DNA of 57,030 bases, from assembly GCA_013388835.1 (NCBI GenBank), contig JACAEL010000023.1, positions 1 to 57,030 on the forward strand, in the 5' to 3' direction. This DNA is from Candidatus Thorarchaeota archaeon. GTDB lineage: Archaea > Asgardarchaeota > Thorarchaeia > Thorarchaeales > Thorarchaeaceae. The notes below the pieces were generated by a model. The model searched no databases. It saw only the letters and a list, made by a program, of their open reading frames with translations, and was not told the origin of the DNA. The position numbers and the translations under genes were made by a program. Position 1 is the stretch's first letter. Each line of letters opens with the position of its first letter. This document shows, piece after piece, positions 1 through 6,833 of this stretch.

Positions 1-18
1 CACAATCCTCGCTATGTC

Positions 19-280
19 GTCGCAGAAACAGATCCCATATTGCGGGGATTGAAACCATTCTCTCATTGTGCAGGCGCAGAGAGAGCAAGAATGTCGCAGA
101 AACAGATCCCATATTGCGGGGATTGAAACTGAAGAGGAGGAAGAATAATGCTATTAGGTATATTTGGCGTCGCAGAAACAGATCCCATATTGCGGGGATT
201 GAAACACACTGTCTCTTGTCATCTATCCGCCCCCTATCAACGCGTCGCAGAAACAGATCCCATATTGCGGGGATTAAGTC
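19..280 (+). CRISPR. CRISPR array A, 3' end (four repeats, three spacers)
   Basis: Four 37-bp repeats start at 19, 93, 169 and 244, separated by spacers of 37, 39 and 38 bp. The repeat begins GTCGCAGAAACAGATCCC and ends GGGGATTGAAAC. ATCCC and GGGAT can pair as a 5-bp stem around an 8-nt loop, and the ATTGAAAC tail is the usual crRNA 5' handle source of archaeal type I/III systems. The fourth repeat is degenerate at its 3' end (GGATTAAGTC), which marks the leader-distal end, so the leader and probably more units lie left of the window. No cas genes are in the window, so the subtype cannot be assigned. Confidence 0.95.
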
Positions 281-611
281 ATGGCTGGACGAGTGGATGT
301 GGTTGGTCCCCTCCCCGTCCACACATTGGGCGCCTCATTACCATATGGATGCTGGGTCAGCTGGTTTGCGGCTTATTAGCTGGTGTCCGTCCTGCGTCGG
401 CCTTACGAGTTCATTGATGGCCTTCTATGCGTGCTTGGCGTCCCATGTGTCCGACTTGGAGTAACGCTCTGAAACTATAACTGCGGACGCGCTCGTTCTC
501 GTTACCGGCTTTGTGATCTGGGGATGGCATGGTTCGATACTGCAGACACGCTGGTTCTTTTGACGAGAGGATTACAAGGGGAGGACGACGTGCCTGGAGT
601 GCAAGTAAGGC
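244..611 (+). repeat. Copy A of a duplicated CRISPR-end/HEPN-upstream segment
   Basis: From the terminal repeat of array A through about 330 bp of flank, this segment aligns almost without gaps to 1449-1883. Shared blocks include GGTCCCCTCCCCGTCCACAC, CATTGATGGCCTTCTATG and GTGTCCGACTTGGAGTA. The duplication covers the end repeat, a non-coding flank and the first ~25 codons of a HEPN gene. Copy A is the decayed copy: its HEPN start is lost. Copy B has about 67 bp extra just before the HEPN start. Confidence 0.85.
537..611 (+). pseudogene. HEPN toxin gene, 5' remnant
   Basis: Base-by-base comparison with the intact HEPN gene at 1809 shows the same codons in the same order: CTG, then a codon for Gln or Arg, ACA, TGG TTC TTT, CGA GAG GAT TAC, AGG ACG ACG TGC. 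Here the start is ATA (537-539) instead of ATG, the AGG codon at 561-563 is TGA, and one codon is missing before AGG ACG ACG. A TAA follows close behind, and similarity is lost after about 611. This is a dead, truncated copy and not a gene. Confidence 0.75.
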
Positions 612-885
612 GGCTTCCGGTGTCTGTATTAGCGTTAGTCAGACAATGCGTTCGTCGAACCGAAGAGCGATGCCGTCATCAATGTTCGGGGTCATGTCGG
701 GTACGGCCGGCTGATGAGGGATTACGGGTGGGGCCCTCAGGAGTAGAAGATGCGATATCAGTACGGCGCGCGGCTTCTTCAGCAGGGCCCCCGTTCAGTG
801 AGTCTGCCGCACAATTCAGGTCTAGGTCCTGTTCTGTGCAAACCTTAATACTGAAGTGCCTGACAACAAGCCTGGGTTGCGGTAC

Positions 886-1215
886 ATGGGAACCTACATA
901 GAGGAGATATACACCCCATATGGGCCGGATGAGGTACGGGCACGCCTCAACAGGTGGAAAGACGCTGAAGGCAAGGGATTCAAGCTTGTCCGGTCGGACG
1001 CCCGTATGATTGAGATCAAACACAGGACAATCCACTTCATACTCACACTGTTTGATAGCAAGGTCCGTGTGGAGGCTTGGGTAGGGGATCTTACGAAATA
1101 CTCGATATCACCAAGTGCTCTAGTCGGAGGAATGGCTAGGAGAAGGGGATGGAGATATTATCAGACCCTGAAGTCAGTTCTCTCTGCTGGAGTGGAGCCC
1201 GGGTCGCTCATGTGA
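886..1215 (+). CDS. Hypothetical protein
   Basis: A 109-residue protein from ATG 886, or 119 residues from GTG 856 in the same frame. I prefer 886 because a TATA-like TTAATA at 845-850 would place transcription start close to 875. The protein is charged and soluble-looking, with a central beta-rich stretch (IKHRTIHFILTLFD, VRVEAWVGD) and a basic helix (MARRRGWRYYQTLKSVL) near the C-terminus. There is no signal peptide or membrane segment. I do not recognise the family. It lies alone between the two CRISPR array remnants and is better coding sequence than the overlapping frames. Confidence 0.55.
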   Translation: MGTYIEEIYTPYGPDEVRARLNRWKDAEGKGFKLVRSDARMIEIKHRTIHFILTLFDSKVRVEAWVGDLTKYSISPSALVGGMARRRGWRYYQTLKSVLSAGVEPGSLM

Positions 1216-1373
1216 CACACCTGTGTTCTTGGTCCTTCACCACACAGCCGCCCCCGTCGCGCTAGCACTGCAGAGCCAGTTCATAGGCCATCTCCTCAAG
1301 ACTCTTCATCACACCTGCGTCTACGAGTCCCCTTTCGAGCGGCTTCCTCCCGAGACACTCTCAGTCTTCTTCG

Positions 1374-1485
1374 GTCGCAGAAGCACATCCCATATTGCGG
1401 GGATTGGAACCCAGAGATTCGGGTCGTGGATGGTGGTATCTCATGTGAGTCGCAGAAGCACATCCCATATTGCGGGGATTGAGAC
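1374..1485 (+). CRISPR. CRISPR array B (two repeats, one spacer)
   Basis: Two 37-bp repeats at 1374-1410 and 1449-1485 flank a 38-bp spacer. They match array A except for shared changes: GAAGCACATCCC replaces GAAACAGATCCC in both. The 3' tails are GGATTGGAAC and GGATTGAGAC, so both depart from GATTGAAAC. The flank after the second repeat is paralogous to that of array A. About 160 bp upstream (1216-1373) shows no AT-rich leader, so this looks like a leaderless residual array end. Confidence 0.9.
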
Positions 1486-1883
1486 ATGGCTGAACCGTGG
1501 GTGTTGTTGGTCCCCTCCCCGTCCACACGTTGGGCGCCTCATTGCCATGTAGGTGCTGGGTCAGCTGGTCTGTGGCTTATCAGCTGGCGTCCGTTCTGCA
1601 CTGGCCTCACGATTTCATTGATGGCCTTCTATGTGTGTCTGGCGTTTCATGTGTCCGACTTGGAGTAGCGCTCCTAAGCTGGAACTGCGGGCGCGCTTGT
1701 TCTCGTCACCGGCCTTGTGACTTGGGGATGGCATGGTCCGATACTGAAGACAGGTTTCGGGCGGCCGCCAGCCTGCCTTGCCTTGTCACGCAGAGATAGG
1801 ATGGTCCGATGCTGCGGACAGATTGGTTCTTTAGGCGAGAGGATTACCAGCGGGTGAGGACGACGTGCTTGCAGAGTGACAGG
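1449..1883 (+). repeat. Copy B of the duplicated CRISPR-end/HEPN-upstream segment
   Basis: Paralogous to 244-611 and starting with the terminal repeat of array B. This copy leads into an intact HEPN gene. Just upstream of that gene, ATGGTCCGATACTG (1733) and ATGGTCCGATGCTG (1801) form a direct repeat offset by 68 bp. This explains most of the extra length relative to copy A and has duplicated the region around the HEPN start. Confidence 0.8.
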
Positions 1884-2240
1884 TGGATTGTCAGGTCGCT
1901 CAAGTTTCGAGAATTGGCGCGGAGGTCATACGAAGAAGGCAGTCATGATTTTGCAAGCTTCTTCGCTCAGCAGGCTGTCGAGTTCTATGTGAAAGGTCTT
2001 CTGATTCGACGGATTGGGGCGAAGGTGTATTCCCACTCGCTTGTGGTGCTGATTGACACTCTTGCGGAGTCGGGTGTTTCTGTGCCGTCGTCGGTGAGGG
2101 ACTGCATTGAGAGGCTTGGGGAGCACTACATACAGGCTCGCTATCCGGATGCACGGATGACGGACTATAGTCAGTCGGAAGCCAGAGAAGCTCTTCGATG
2201 CATGGAGGTGACATTGGATTTCCTTGCCACGGTTGGTTAG
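1809..2240 (+). CDS. HEPN-domain toxin (HepT-like)
   Basis: A 143-residue HEPN protein of the PF05168 type, probably the ribonuclease toxin of a HEPN/MNT pair. Visible hallmarks are the helix with ASFFAQQAVEFYVKGLL (about residues 48-65), the conserved HSL at about 76, and HYIQARYPDAR at about 106-116, the usual Y...RYPD block. The canonical R-x4-6-H spacing of other HEPN RNases is not obvious, so catalytic activity is uncertain. Start ATG 1809 fits the paralogous remnant at 537. The gene overlaps the MNT gene by 17 bp, so the two are translationally coupled. In related pairs the MNT partner AMPylates a tyrosine of the HEPN protein; the HYIQARYP tyrosine is a candidate here (inference). Confidence 0.88.
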   Translation: MLRTDWFFRREDYQRVRTTCLQSDRWIVRSLKFRELARRSYEEGSHDFASFFAQQAVEFYVKGLLIRRIGAKVYSHSLVVLIDTLAESGVSVPSSVRDCIERLGEHYIQARYPDARMTDYSQSEAREALRCMEVTLDFLATVG

Positions 2241-2658
2241 GTCGCTCGTCGAGAGGGAAGGGCGGCTCACCGAAGGTTTCGAGGACTTTGTGTGCAGTCT
2301 TGGTAAGACGCCGGGGATAAGGTCAGCGGCGGTGCTCTATGGCTCTCGGGCTGATGGTACCGCTAGTCTGCTGAGTGACTTTGACTTGTTGTGGATAGTT
2401 GAAGGTGAACCCGACCGTGACGCTATCCGGAGAGAGGCAGTTCGGCGCGGTGTTGACCTCTTCTTGGTCACCGTCAGCGAGCTGAATAACGCACTTGAGA
2501 ATCACAACAGCATAGTCTTGGATGCGCTGACTCGCGGCCGGGTCCTGTTTGACACATTGGACATGATACCATCTCTCAAGGAGCAGGTCCGACGACTGAT
2601 TGAGGCGCATGGACTTGTAAGGACCGAGGTTGGATGGACCAGCGTTATTCGCCAGTGA
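2224..2658 (+). CDS. MNT-type nucleotidyltransferase antitoxin (MntA-like)
   Basis: A minimal nucleotidyltransferase of 144 residues. The catalytic motif GS-x10-D-x-D is present (GSRADGTASLLSDFDL, about residues 41-56), with the third strand region in VDLFLVTVSEL. It starts with TTG at 2224 inside the end of the HEPN gene; there is no in-frame ATG before the motif. Role by family knowledge: it uses ATP to AMPylate and neutralise the HEPN toxin. The C-terminal ~35 residues (SLKEQVRRLIEAHGLVRTEVGW) extend beyond the shortest family members. Confidence 0.85.
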   Translation: MPRLVRSLVEREGRLTEGFEDFVCSLGKTPGIRSAAVLYGSRADGTASLLSDFDLLWIVEGEPDRDAIRREAVRRGVDLFLVTVSELNNALENHNSIVLDALTRGRVLFDTLDMIPSLKEQVRRLIEAHGLVRTEVGWTSVIRQ

Positions 2659-2947
2659 TGCTGTCTGAATGCCTACTGCGTGTTGATCACCCCAATGGTG
2701 CCACAGGCGATGATGGTGAACCGCACTTGAGGCTGCAATGTCCGCTCACCATGACACTCTTTGTCCTTGGGTCATGCATCTCGTGCTCGAATCTGCTGAG
2801 CACATCAGCCAGTCACGCGGTCTTTGGAGTCGTGTCTGTCTCCAGCCTCACTTGCGAGTCTTCCTGAAATTGTGTGTGAGTGCCATCTTCTCAAGAAGAA
2901 ACGGATGAGTGTCGCTTATAGCCTCTTGCAGCAGAGAGAGGAATGCA

Positions 2948-4051
2948 ATGTGGCGCATTCTTCGACCTGACTCATCGAGGGTCTGGAAAAACCCCGAGGT
3001 GACTAGGCGTCTCTCTCGCTACAGCGGAATCATAAACGGTCGGTATTATGCCAAGTATCTCTTGACACGGGGCGTTCCTGTTTCAATCGATCTGGACACG
3101 TCGGAAGGGGAGCTCTGGGTGGAACACGACAGGCTTTCGCGGGACTTCAGAAGCGTTCTGTCCGCGGCCGACAGTGCAGGCTCGAACACATCCCCGCTCG
3201 AGACCGAAGAGCCGAGCTTTCTGTCGCTCAAATCCGAGCTTGCCCGGAGAATCCTGAGTTCCTGTCACTTCTGCGAGCGCAAGTGTGGAACAGACCGGAC
3301 GCGCGACGAGAGGGGTTGGTGCAAGCTGGGCGAGGATTCCCGCGTGTCTTCCGCTTTCCTCCACACAGGCGAGGAGGCCCCCCTCATACCCAGCGGTACC
3401 ATCTTCTTCGCCTCATGTTGCTTCGGCTGCGTCTTCTGCCAAAACGCGGACATCTCTACCAACCCGCGGTCGGGGCGCCTCGTCACCCCCGCCCAGCTGG
3501 CCGAAGTTGCCGAGTCGTTGCACGCCGAGGGCGCCATCAACATCAACTATGTTGGCGGCGACCCAATACCCAACACCCATACGATTCTGGCCTCCATGCT
3601 CCATCAGCGCGCGAACGTCACGCAGCTATGGAATTCCAACCTCTACTGCTCGGAGGACACCATGCGCATGTTAGGGGAGGTGATTGACGTGTGGCTTCCG
3701 GACTTCAAGTACGGGAACGATGAGTGTGCCGAGCGTCTTTCGGGTGTGAAGAGATACTTCGAGGTCGTCTCAAGGAACCACCTGTTGGCATATCAGTCAG
3801 GCGAGGTCATCATCCGACACCTAGTCATGCCTAACCACATCGAGTGCTGCACGTTCCCCATACTAGAGTGGGTGGCGAAGAACATGCCTGAGTGCATGGT
3901 GAACATCATGGGCCAGTACCGACCTGAACACAGAGTCCTGTCCCGCTCAAGGGACTACCCTGACATTGCGCGGCGCGTCAGCAGCGAGGAGATGAGAATG
4001 GCCTACGAGCGTGCTACCGAGTTGGGTGTCTGCTGGGAACCGGTCAGTTAA
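2948..4051 (+). CDS. Radical SAM protein, COG1313 (PflX-like) family
   Basis: A 367-residue protein from ATG 2948, which has GAGAGG a few bases upstream; GTG 2909 would add 13 residues. Two cysteine clusters are visible. SCHFCERKCGTDRT with a later Cys (about 106, 109, 113, 125) is the N-terminal motif of COG1313. CCFGCVFCQN (C157, C161, C164) is the radical SAM C-x3-C-x2-C site for a 4Fe-4S cluster. GGDPIPN (usually GGxP) and VWLPDFKYG follow as in PFL-activase homologues. Roughly 100 N-terminal residues precede the first cluster. The family is annotated as pyruvate-formate-lyase-activase-like, but its substrate is unknown. No MEMO1, AMMECR1 or glycyl-radical enzyme gene is nearby. Confidence 0.9.
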   Translation: MWRILRPDSSRVWKNPEVTRRLSRYSGIINGRYYAKYLLTRGVPVSIDLDTSEGELWVEHDRLSRDFRSVLSAADSAGSNTSPLETEEPSFLSLKSELARRILSSCHFCERKCGTDRTRDERGWCKLGEDSRVSSAFLHTGEEAPLIPSGTIFFASCCFGCVFCQNADISTNPRSGRLVTPAQLAEVAESLHAEGAININYVGGDPIPNTHTILASMLHQRANVTQLWNSNLYCSEDTMRMLGEVIDVWLPDFKYGNDECAERLSGVKRYFEVVSRNHLLAYQSGEVIIRHLVMPNHIECCTFPILEWVAKNMPECMVNIMGQYRPEHRVLSRSRDYPDIARRVSSEEMRMAYERATELGVCWEPVS

Positions 4052-4600
4052 AACACAAGCTGTTCGCGTCCGGGTACATCTCTGGTCCCCGTAAGTGAGG
4101 ACTGACTCACCATCACCGCACGGCGATGTGAGACCTGCAGTCTCTCTTCAATCAGTCTCAGTCCCATCACATGAGGTCTCCTTCTGCGGTCTGTTCTTAT
4201 ACTTGAGAGAGGGCCATCTTGCTAGTATGTTTCAATTCTCGCAATACTCGTGATCCTGCCAGAGGCCGGTCACGGTACAGGCCAAATGGCCGCGGCTGGT
4301 GGCTAGTCCAGAAGCGCCAACCAATCTACCTGATCTCCCAGTATGAACAGGTGCCGTTACGCATCTTCGTGTCCCGGTGGTAGTCACACCAGACATAGCT
4401 GGACGAGACCATGGTGCCATCGGGTTTCCTTGACCTTGCATGAGCACATTCACCACATACTTTCGCCATGTCTATCCCACGTATGCAGTTTTCCTGGTGT
4501 CATATGAATCTTCCATGTTTCATTATCACGAGTCCCAGCCTAGTGGAGCACAATTCGCAATGTTCTAATGCACAGGTCTGCTCTCCTCATCTGACCAATC
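4052..4600. other. Intergenic, no gene recognised
   Basis: About 550 bp between the radical SAM gene and hypC. The only long frame is a minus-strand run at 4232-4456 whose composition does not look coding. No clear TATA box was found close to hypC and no RNA structure was recognised. Confidence 0.5.
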
Positions 4601-4846
4601 ATGTGCCTAGCAGTGCCCGGACTCGTGGCATCACTTGACGGAGACTTCGCAGAGGTGGACTTTGGGGGAGTCAAGAAGCGGGTCTGTGTTGCGCTTCTTC
4701 CGGATGTCAGGGAGGGCGAGTACGTCATAGTCCACACGGGATATGCGATTGAGAAGCTTCGGCGCGACGAGGCGGAGAAGACACTGGAGCTGTTCAGACA
4801 GATGGCCGAGATGACAGACGAACCTCCGTCTGACAATCAAGACTGA
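4601..4846 (+). CDS. hypC: Hydrogenase maturation chaperone HypC/HupF
   Basis: An 81-residue protein beginning MCLAVPG, the invariant HypC N-terminus. Cys2, exposed after removal of Met, is the residue that binds the iron of the Fe(CN)2CO group and the hydrogenase large subunit. The following small beta-barrel (DGDFAEVDFGGVKKRV, GEYVIVHTGYAIEKL) is complete, and the length matches the family. It works with HypD in the cytoplasm during NiFe-hydrogenase maturation. No hypA, B, D, E or F and no hydrogenase subunits are in the window, so here it is an orphan. The CRISPR-like repeat begins only 32 bp after its stop and may be cotranscribed. Confidence 0.95.
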   Translation: MCLAVPGLVASLDGDFAEVDFGGVKKRVCVALLPDVREGEYVIVHTGYAIEKLRRDEAEKTLELFRQMAEMTDEPPSDNQD

Positions 4847-4878
4847 CCGTGGTCATGGGACTTCGAATGAGCCATCTG

Positions 4879-4913
4879 GTCGCAGAAACATCCCATATTG
4901 CGAAAACTGAAAC
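4879..4913 (+). CRISPR. Solitary degenerate CRISPR repeat
   Basis: A single 35-bp relative of the array A repeat. It matches GTCGCAGAAACA, lacks the next two bases, continues TCCCATATTGCG, then reads AAAACTGAAAC where arrays have GGGGATTGAAAC. The hairpin-forming G run is lost but the GAAAC end is kept. No second repeat follows within 120 bp. It sits between hypC and the MNT-HEPN pair and could be an array relic or the handle of a crRNA-like regulatory RNA. Confidence 0.8.
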
Positions 4914-4954
4914 GGTGGCAGGCGTACTACCGAGCTCCCGTGTGTATCGACCAA

Positions 4955-4991
4955 CCAATCTCTAGGAATGCCTGGATTGGTCAGCCTTTTT
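4955..4991 (+). terminator. Hairpin plus T5 run between the CRISPR-like repeat and MNT
   Basis: CCAATC (4955-4960) pairs perfectly with GATTGG (4975-4980). AGG (4964-4966) pairs with CCT (4971-4973) inside, around an AATG loop. TTTTT follows at 4987-4991. This would end or process a short RNA carrying the repeat at 4879 plus a spacer-like segment, and would separate it from the MNT gene at 5035. Function is inferred from the structure only. Confidence 0.45.
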
Positions 4992-5034
4992 ACCACCGAA
5001 GGTAACGTATTGCTGCCAGAGAATGTGATCCACG

Positions 5035-5379
5035 ATGCTTCAGGATATTGAGGCAGCCCGAAGGAGAAATGAGAAGAGCCTTCGCGCAGCACTTGAGCGT
5101 CTGTTAGCTTACTTCAGACAGTTAGGAGCAGAGCGTGTGGTCCTCTTTGGCTCTCTGGCAAGTGGGAAGGTGAATGAGTGGAGCGATATCGACCTGCTGG
5201 TGGTGATGCCTTCGGACAGACCGGGGAAGGAATGGCGCAGGACCATCAGTGGAGAGGTGGAGCGACCGGTAGCTCTCGACCTGCTCGTATTCACCAGTTC
5301 AGAGTTGGACGAGAATCTCCCTGCGAGTTCCTTGCTCAGAGAAATCATGGCAAATGGAGTTGTGCTCTATGAGAAATGA
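5035..5379 (+). CDS. MNT-type nucleotidyltransferase antitoxin (MntA-like)
   Basis: A 114-residue minimal nucleotidyltransferase, the usual size for the family. GS-x10-D-x-D is present (GSLASGKVNEWSDIDLLVV, about residues 42-60), and the third acidic position lies in the RPVALDLLVFTSSEL strand. It is expected to AMPylate its HEPN partner and is the first gene of the pair, the reverse of the order at 1809-2658. ATG 5035 lies 43 bp after the T5 run. The HEPN gene starts inside its last codons, so translation is coupled. Confidence 0.9.
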   Translation: MLQDIEAARRRNEKSLRAALERLLAYFRQLGAERVVLFGSLASGKVNEWSDIDLLVVMPSDRPGKEWRRTISGEVERPVALDLLVFTSSELDENLPASSLLREIMANGVVLYEK

Positions 5380-5782
5380 CATCAGCGAGGCTGCCAGATG
5401 GCTGGCACAGGCTGAGGACGAACTCCGCGACGCTCGTCTTCTTGCGGATCAGTGTCGGTTCTATCTGGCTCTGTATCTGTCCCAACAGAGCGCTGAGAGG
5501 GCATTGAAGGCGTTTCTTTACAGCAGGGGTATTGGACCTCTCCTGACGCATTCTGTCGCACTGCTCATCGAAACCGCAGCGCAACTCGATAGTGCATTCA
5601 GCAGAGTTGCGAGGGCGAAGCGTCTCGACGACTACTACATCCCAACACGCTATCCAAACGGACTGCCCGGAGGCATCCCCTCCCGCTACTTCGATGATGC
5701 CGAGGAGGTAGAGGAGGCAATTGGAATGAGCGAGAGCATTATGGCACTGGTCAAGGAGCGGACCGAAGAGTCCAGCCATTAA
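5369..5782 (+). CDS. HEPN-domain toxin (HepT-like)
   Basis: A 137-residue PF05168-type HEPN protein from ATG 5369, with GGAG about 9 bases upstream; ATG 5354 would add five residues. Features in order are DISEAARWLAQAEDELRDA, the FYLALYLSQQSAERALKAFL helix, THSVALLIE, and DDYYIPTRYP with the conserved RYP block and tyrosines that could be AMPylated. It overlaps the MNT gene by 11 bp. It is probably the toxin of the module. It is clearly diverged from the HEPN at 1809, so the two pairs are not a recent duplication. Confidence 0.9.
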   Translation: MRNDISEAARWLAQAEDELRDARLLADQCRFYLALYLSQQSAERALKAFLYSRGIGPLLTHSVALLIETAAQLDSAFSRVARAKRLDDYYIPTRYPNGLPGGIPSRYFDDAEEVEEAIGMSESIMALVKERTEESSH

Positions 5783-5885
5783 CTCTGGTAAAATGAAGTG
5801 TCCCATTGTCATATGCGCGAGTACGCGGTACTCTCCAGTGGTGCACTTGATTGAGCAACGTTTTTGAGGACTCGTCCTGACGACC

Positions 5886-6752
5886 ATGTCCACCGAGATG
5901 GTCGAGACACTGGAGTCCGTGATGAGAGAGATACGGTCTCGCATCAATGTGGAGGACGATGCCGTAGCAGTCCCTACGGCCGAGATTGAGGCTCTGAAAC
6001 GGCACACAGTAGTAGTCATGCCTGCCGGTGGCAAGGGAGATCGGATTCGCTCCGAGACTCAGAATGAGGGCATCAACAAGGTCATGATCTGCGTCGGGGG
6101 TGGTCAGAGCATGATTGAGCGGACTGTGTGCGAGTACTCTGCCGCTGGTGTCCGACACTTCGTGGTCCTCACAGGATTCTTGGCAGACAAGGTCGAAGCA
6201 CATCTTGGAGATGGTTCACGGTTTGGTGTGGAGATCAAGTACTCATCAGACCCTGACGGACGCAAGGTAGGAAATGCAGGAGCGATACTCAATGCGCTCA
6301 ACAACGGGACAATTGACAGCAGGATGACAGCAATAGTCCACAATCCTGACGACATGATTGTGGGACTGAAGCGACCATGTGCCGATGTCTTTCTTGAGGG
6401 ACATCTCAGGGCTAGGAAAAGGGGATGCATAGCCACCTTTATTGTCGTACCAGCGACTCCCTACTCATACTCGGGCATGATAATCCAAAAGGGACGCATA
6501 ACAGACATCGTCAAGTACCCGATGATTGCAGTCCCGGCTCACACTGGTATCACGGTGTTCGACCCTCCGGTCTACGACTACTTCCGTCGGCTCGTGTCGC
6601 TCGAGGTGGAGTCGTCATTTGAGAACGTGGTCGCGCCAGCGATTGCCAGAGATGGACTGCTCTATGCTCTTAACATCCCACCAGAGAGCTGGATTCCAGT
6701 CAACGACCGGAAGGGAATCGAGGCGGCCAGAAGAGCCCTTGGATGCGCGTAA
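5886..6752 (+). CDS. Sugar-phosphate nucleotidylyltransferase
   Basis: A 288-residue NTP_transferase-family enzyme. The nucleotide-binding signature lies at about residues 45-66 (VMPAGGKGDRI, then a T and the NK of GINKVMI); the family is known for GG-x-G-x-R-(x)n-T-x-x-x-x-K. HNPDDMIVG stands where the metal-binding Asp of the product loop is expected. It should join a sugar 1-phosphate to an NTP to feed the glycan locus that begins here. Which sugar and nucleotide cannot be read from sequence; the family includes mannose-1-P guanylyl- and glucose-1-P thymidylyltransferases. About 40 residues precede the Rossmann core. It is the first gene after the toxin-antitoxin region. Confidence 0.85.
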   Translation: MSTEMVETLESVMREIRSRINVEDDAVAVPTAEIEALKRHTVVVMPAGGKGDRIRSETQNEGINKVMICVGGGQSMIERTVCEYSAAGVRHFVVLTGFLADKVEAHLGDGSRFGVEIKYSSDPDGRKVGNAGAILNALNNGTIDSRMTAIVHNPDDMIVGLKRPCADVFLEGHLRARKRGCIATFIVVPATPYSYSGMIIQKGRITDIVKYPMIAVPAHTGITVFDPPVYDYFRRLVSLEVESSFENVVAPAIARDGLLYALNIPPESWIPVNDRKGIEAARRALGCA

Positions 6753-6833
6753 GTGTCTGCCTGTCGTCGCTAGCAAGATGTAGCTCTCCGATACTCTTAA
6801 CTCTCCCTGTGCCGGCGGGTGAGAAAGTCGCCC

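Noticed and set aside
66-464. Frames reading through array A
   Set aside because: The repeated peptide TDPILRGL comes from translating CRISPR repeats; not a protein.
524-901. 125-codon plus-strand frame beside array A
   Set aside because: It runs through the HEPN remnant in another frame and has no coding signature; it is explained by the decayed duplication.
1486-1808. Second seed-match test for a crRNA-like RNA after array B
   Set aside because: Only ATGGC matches upstream of the HEPN start, with GGG in the PAM place and mismatches at 6 and 7; not better than chance.
5345-6034. 229-codon minus-strand frame
   Set aside because: Antisense to the HEPN toxin and the nucleotidylyltransferase, both of which carry clear family motifs.
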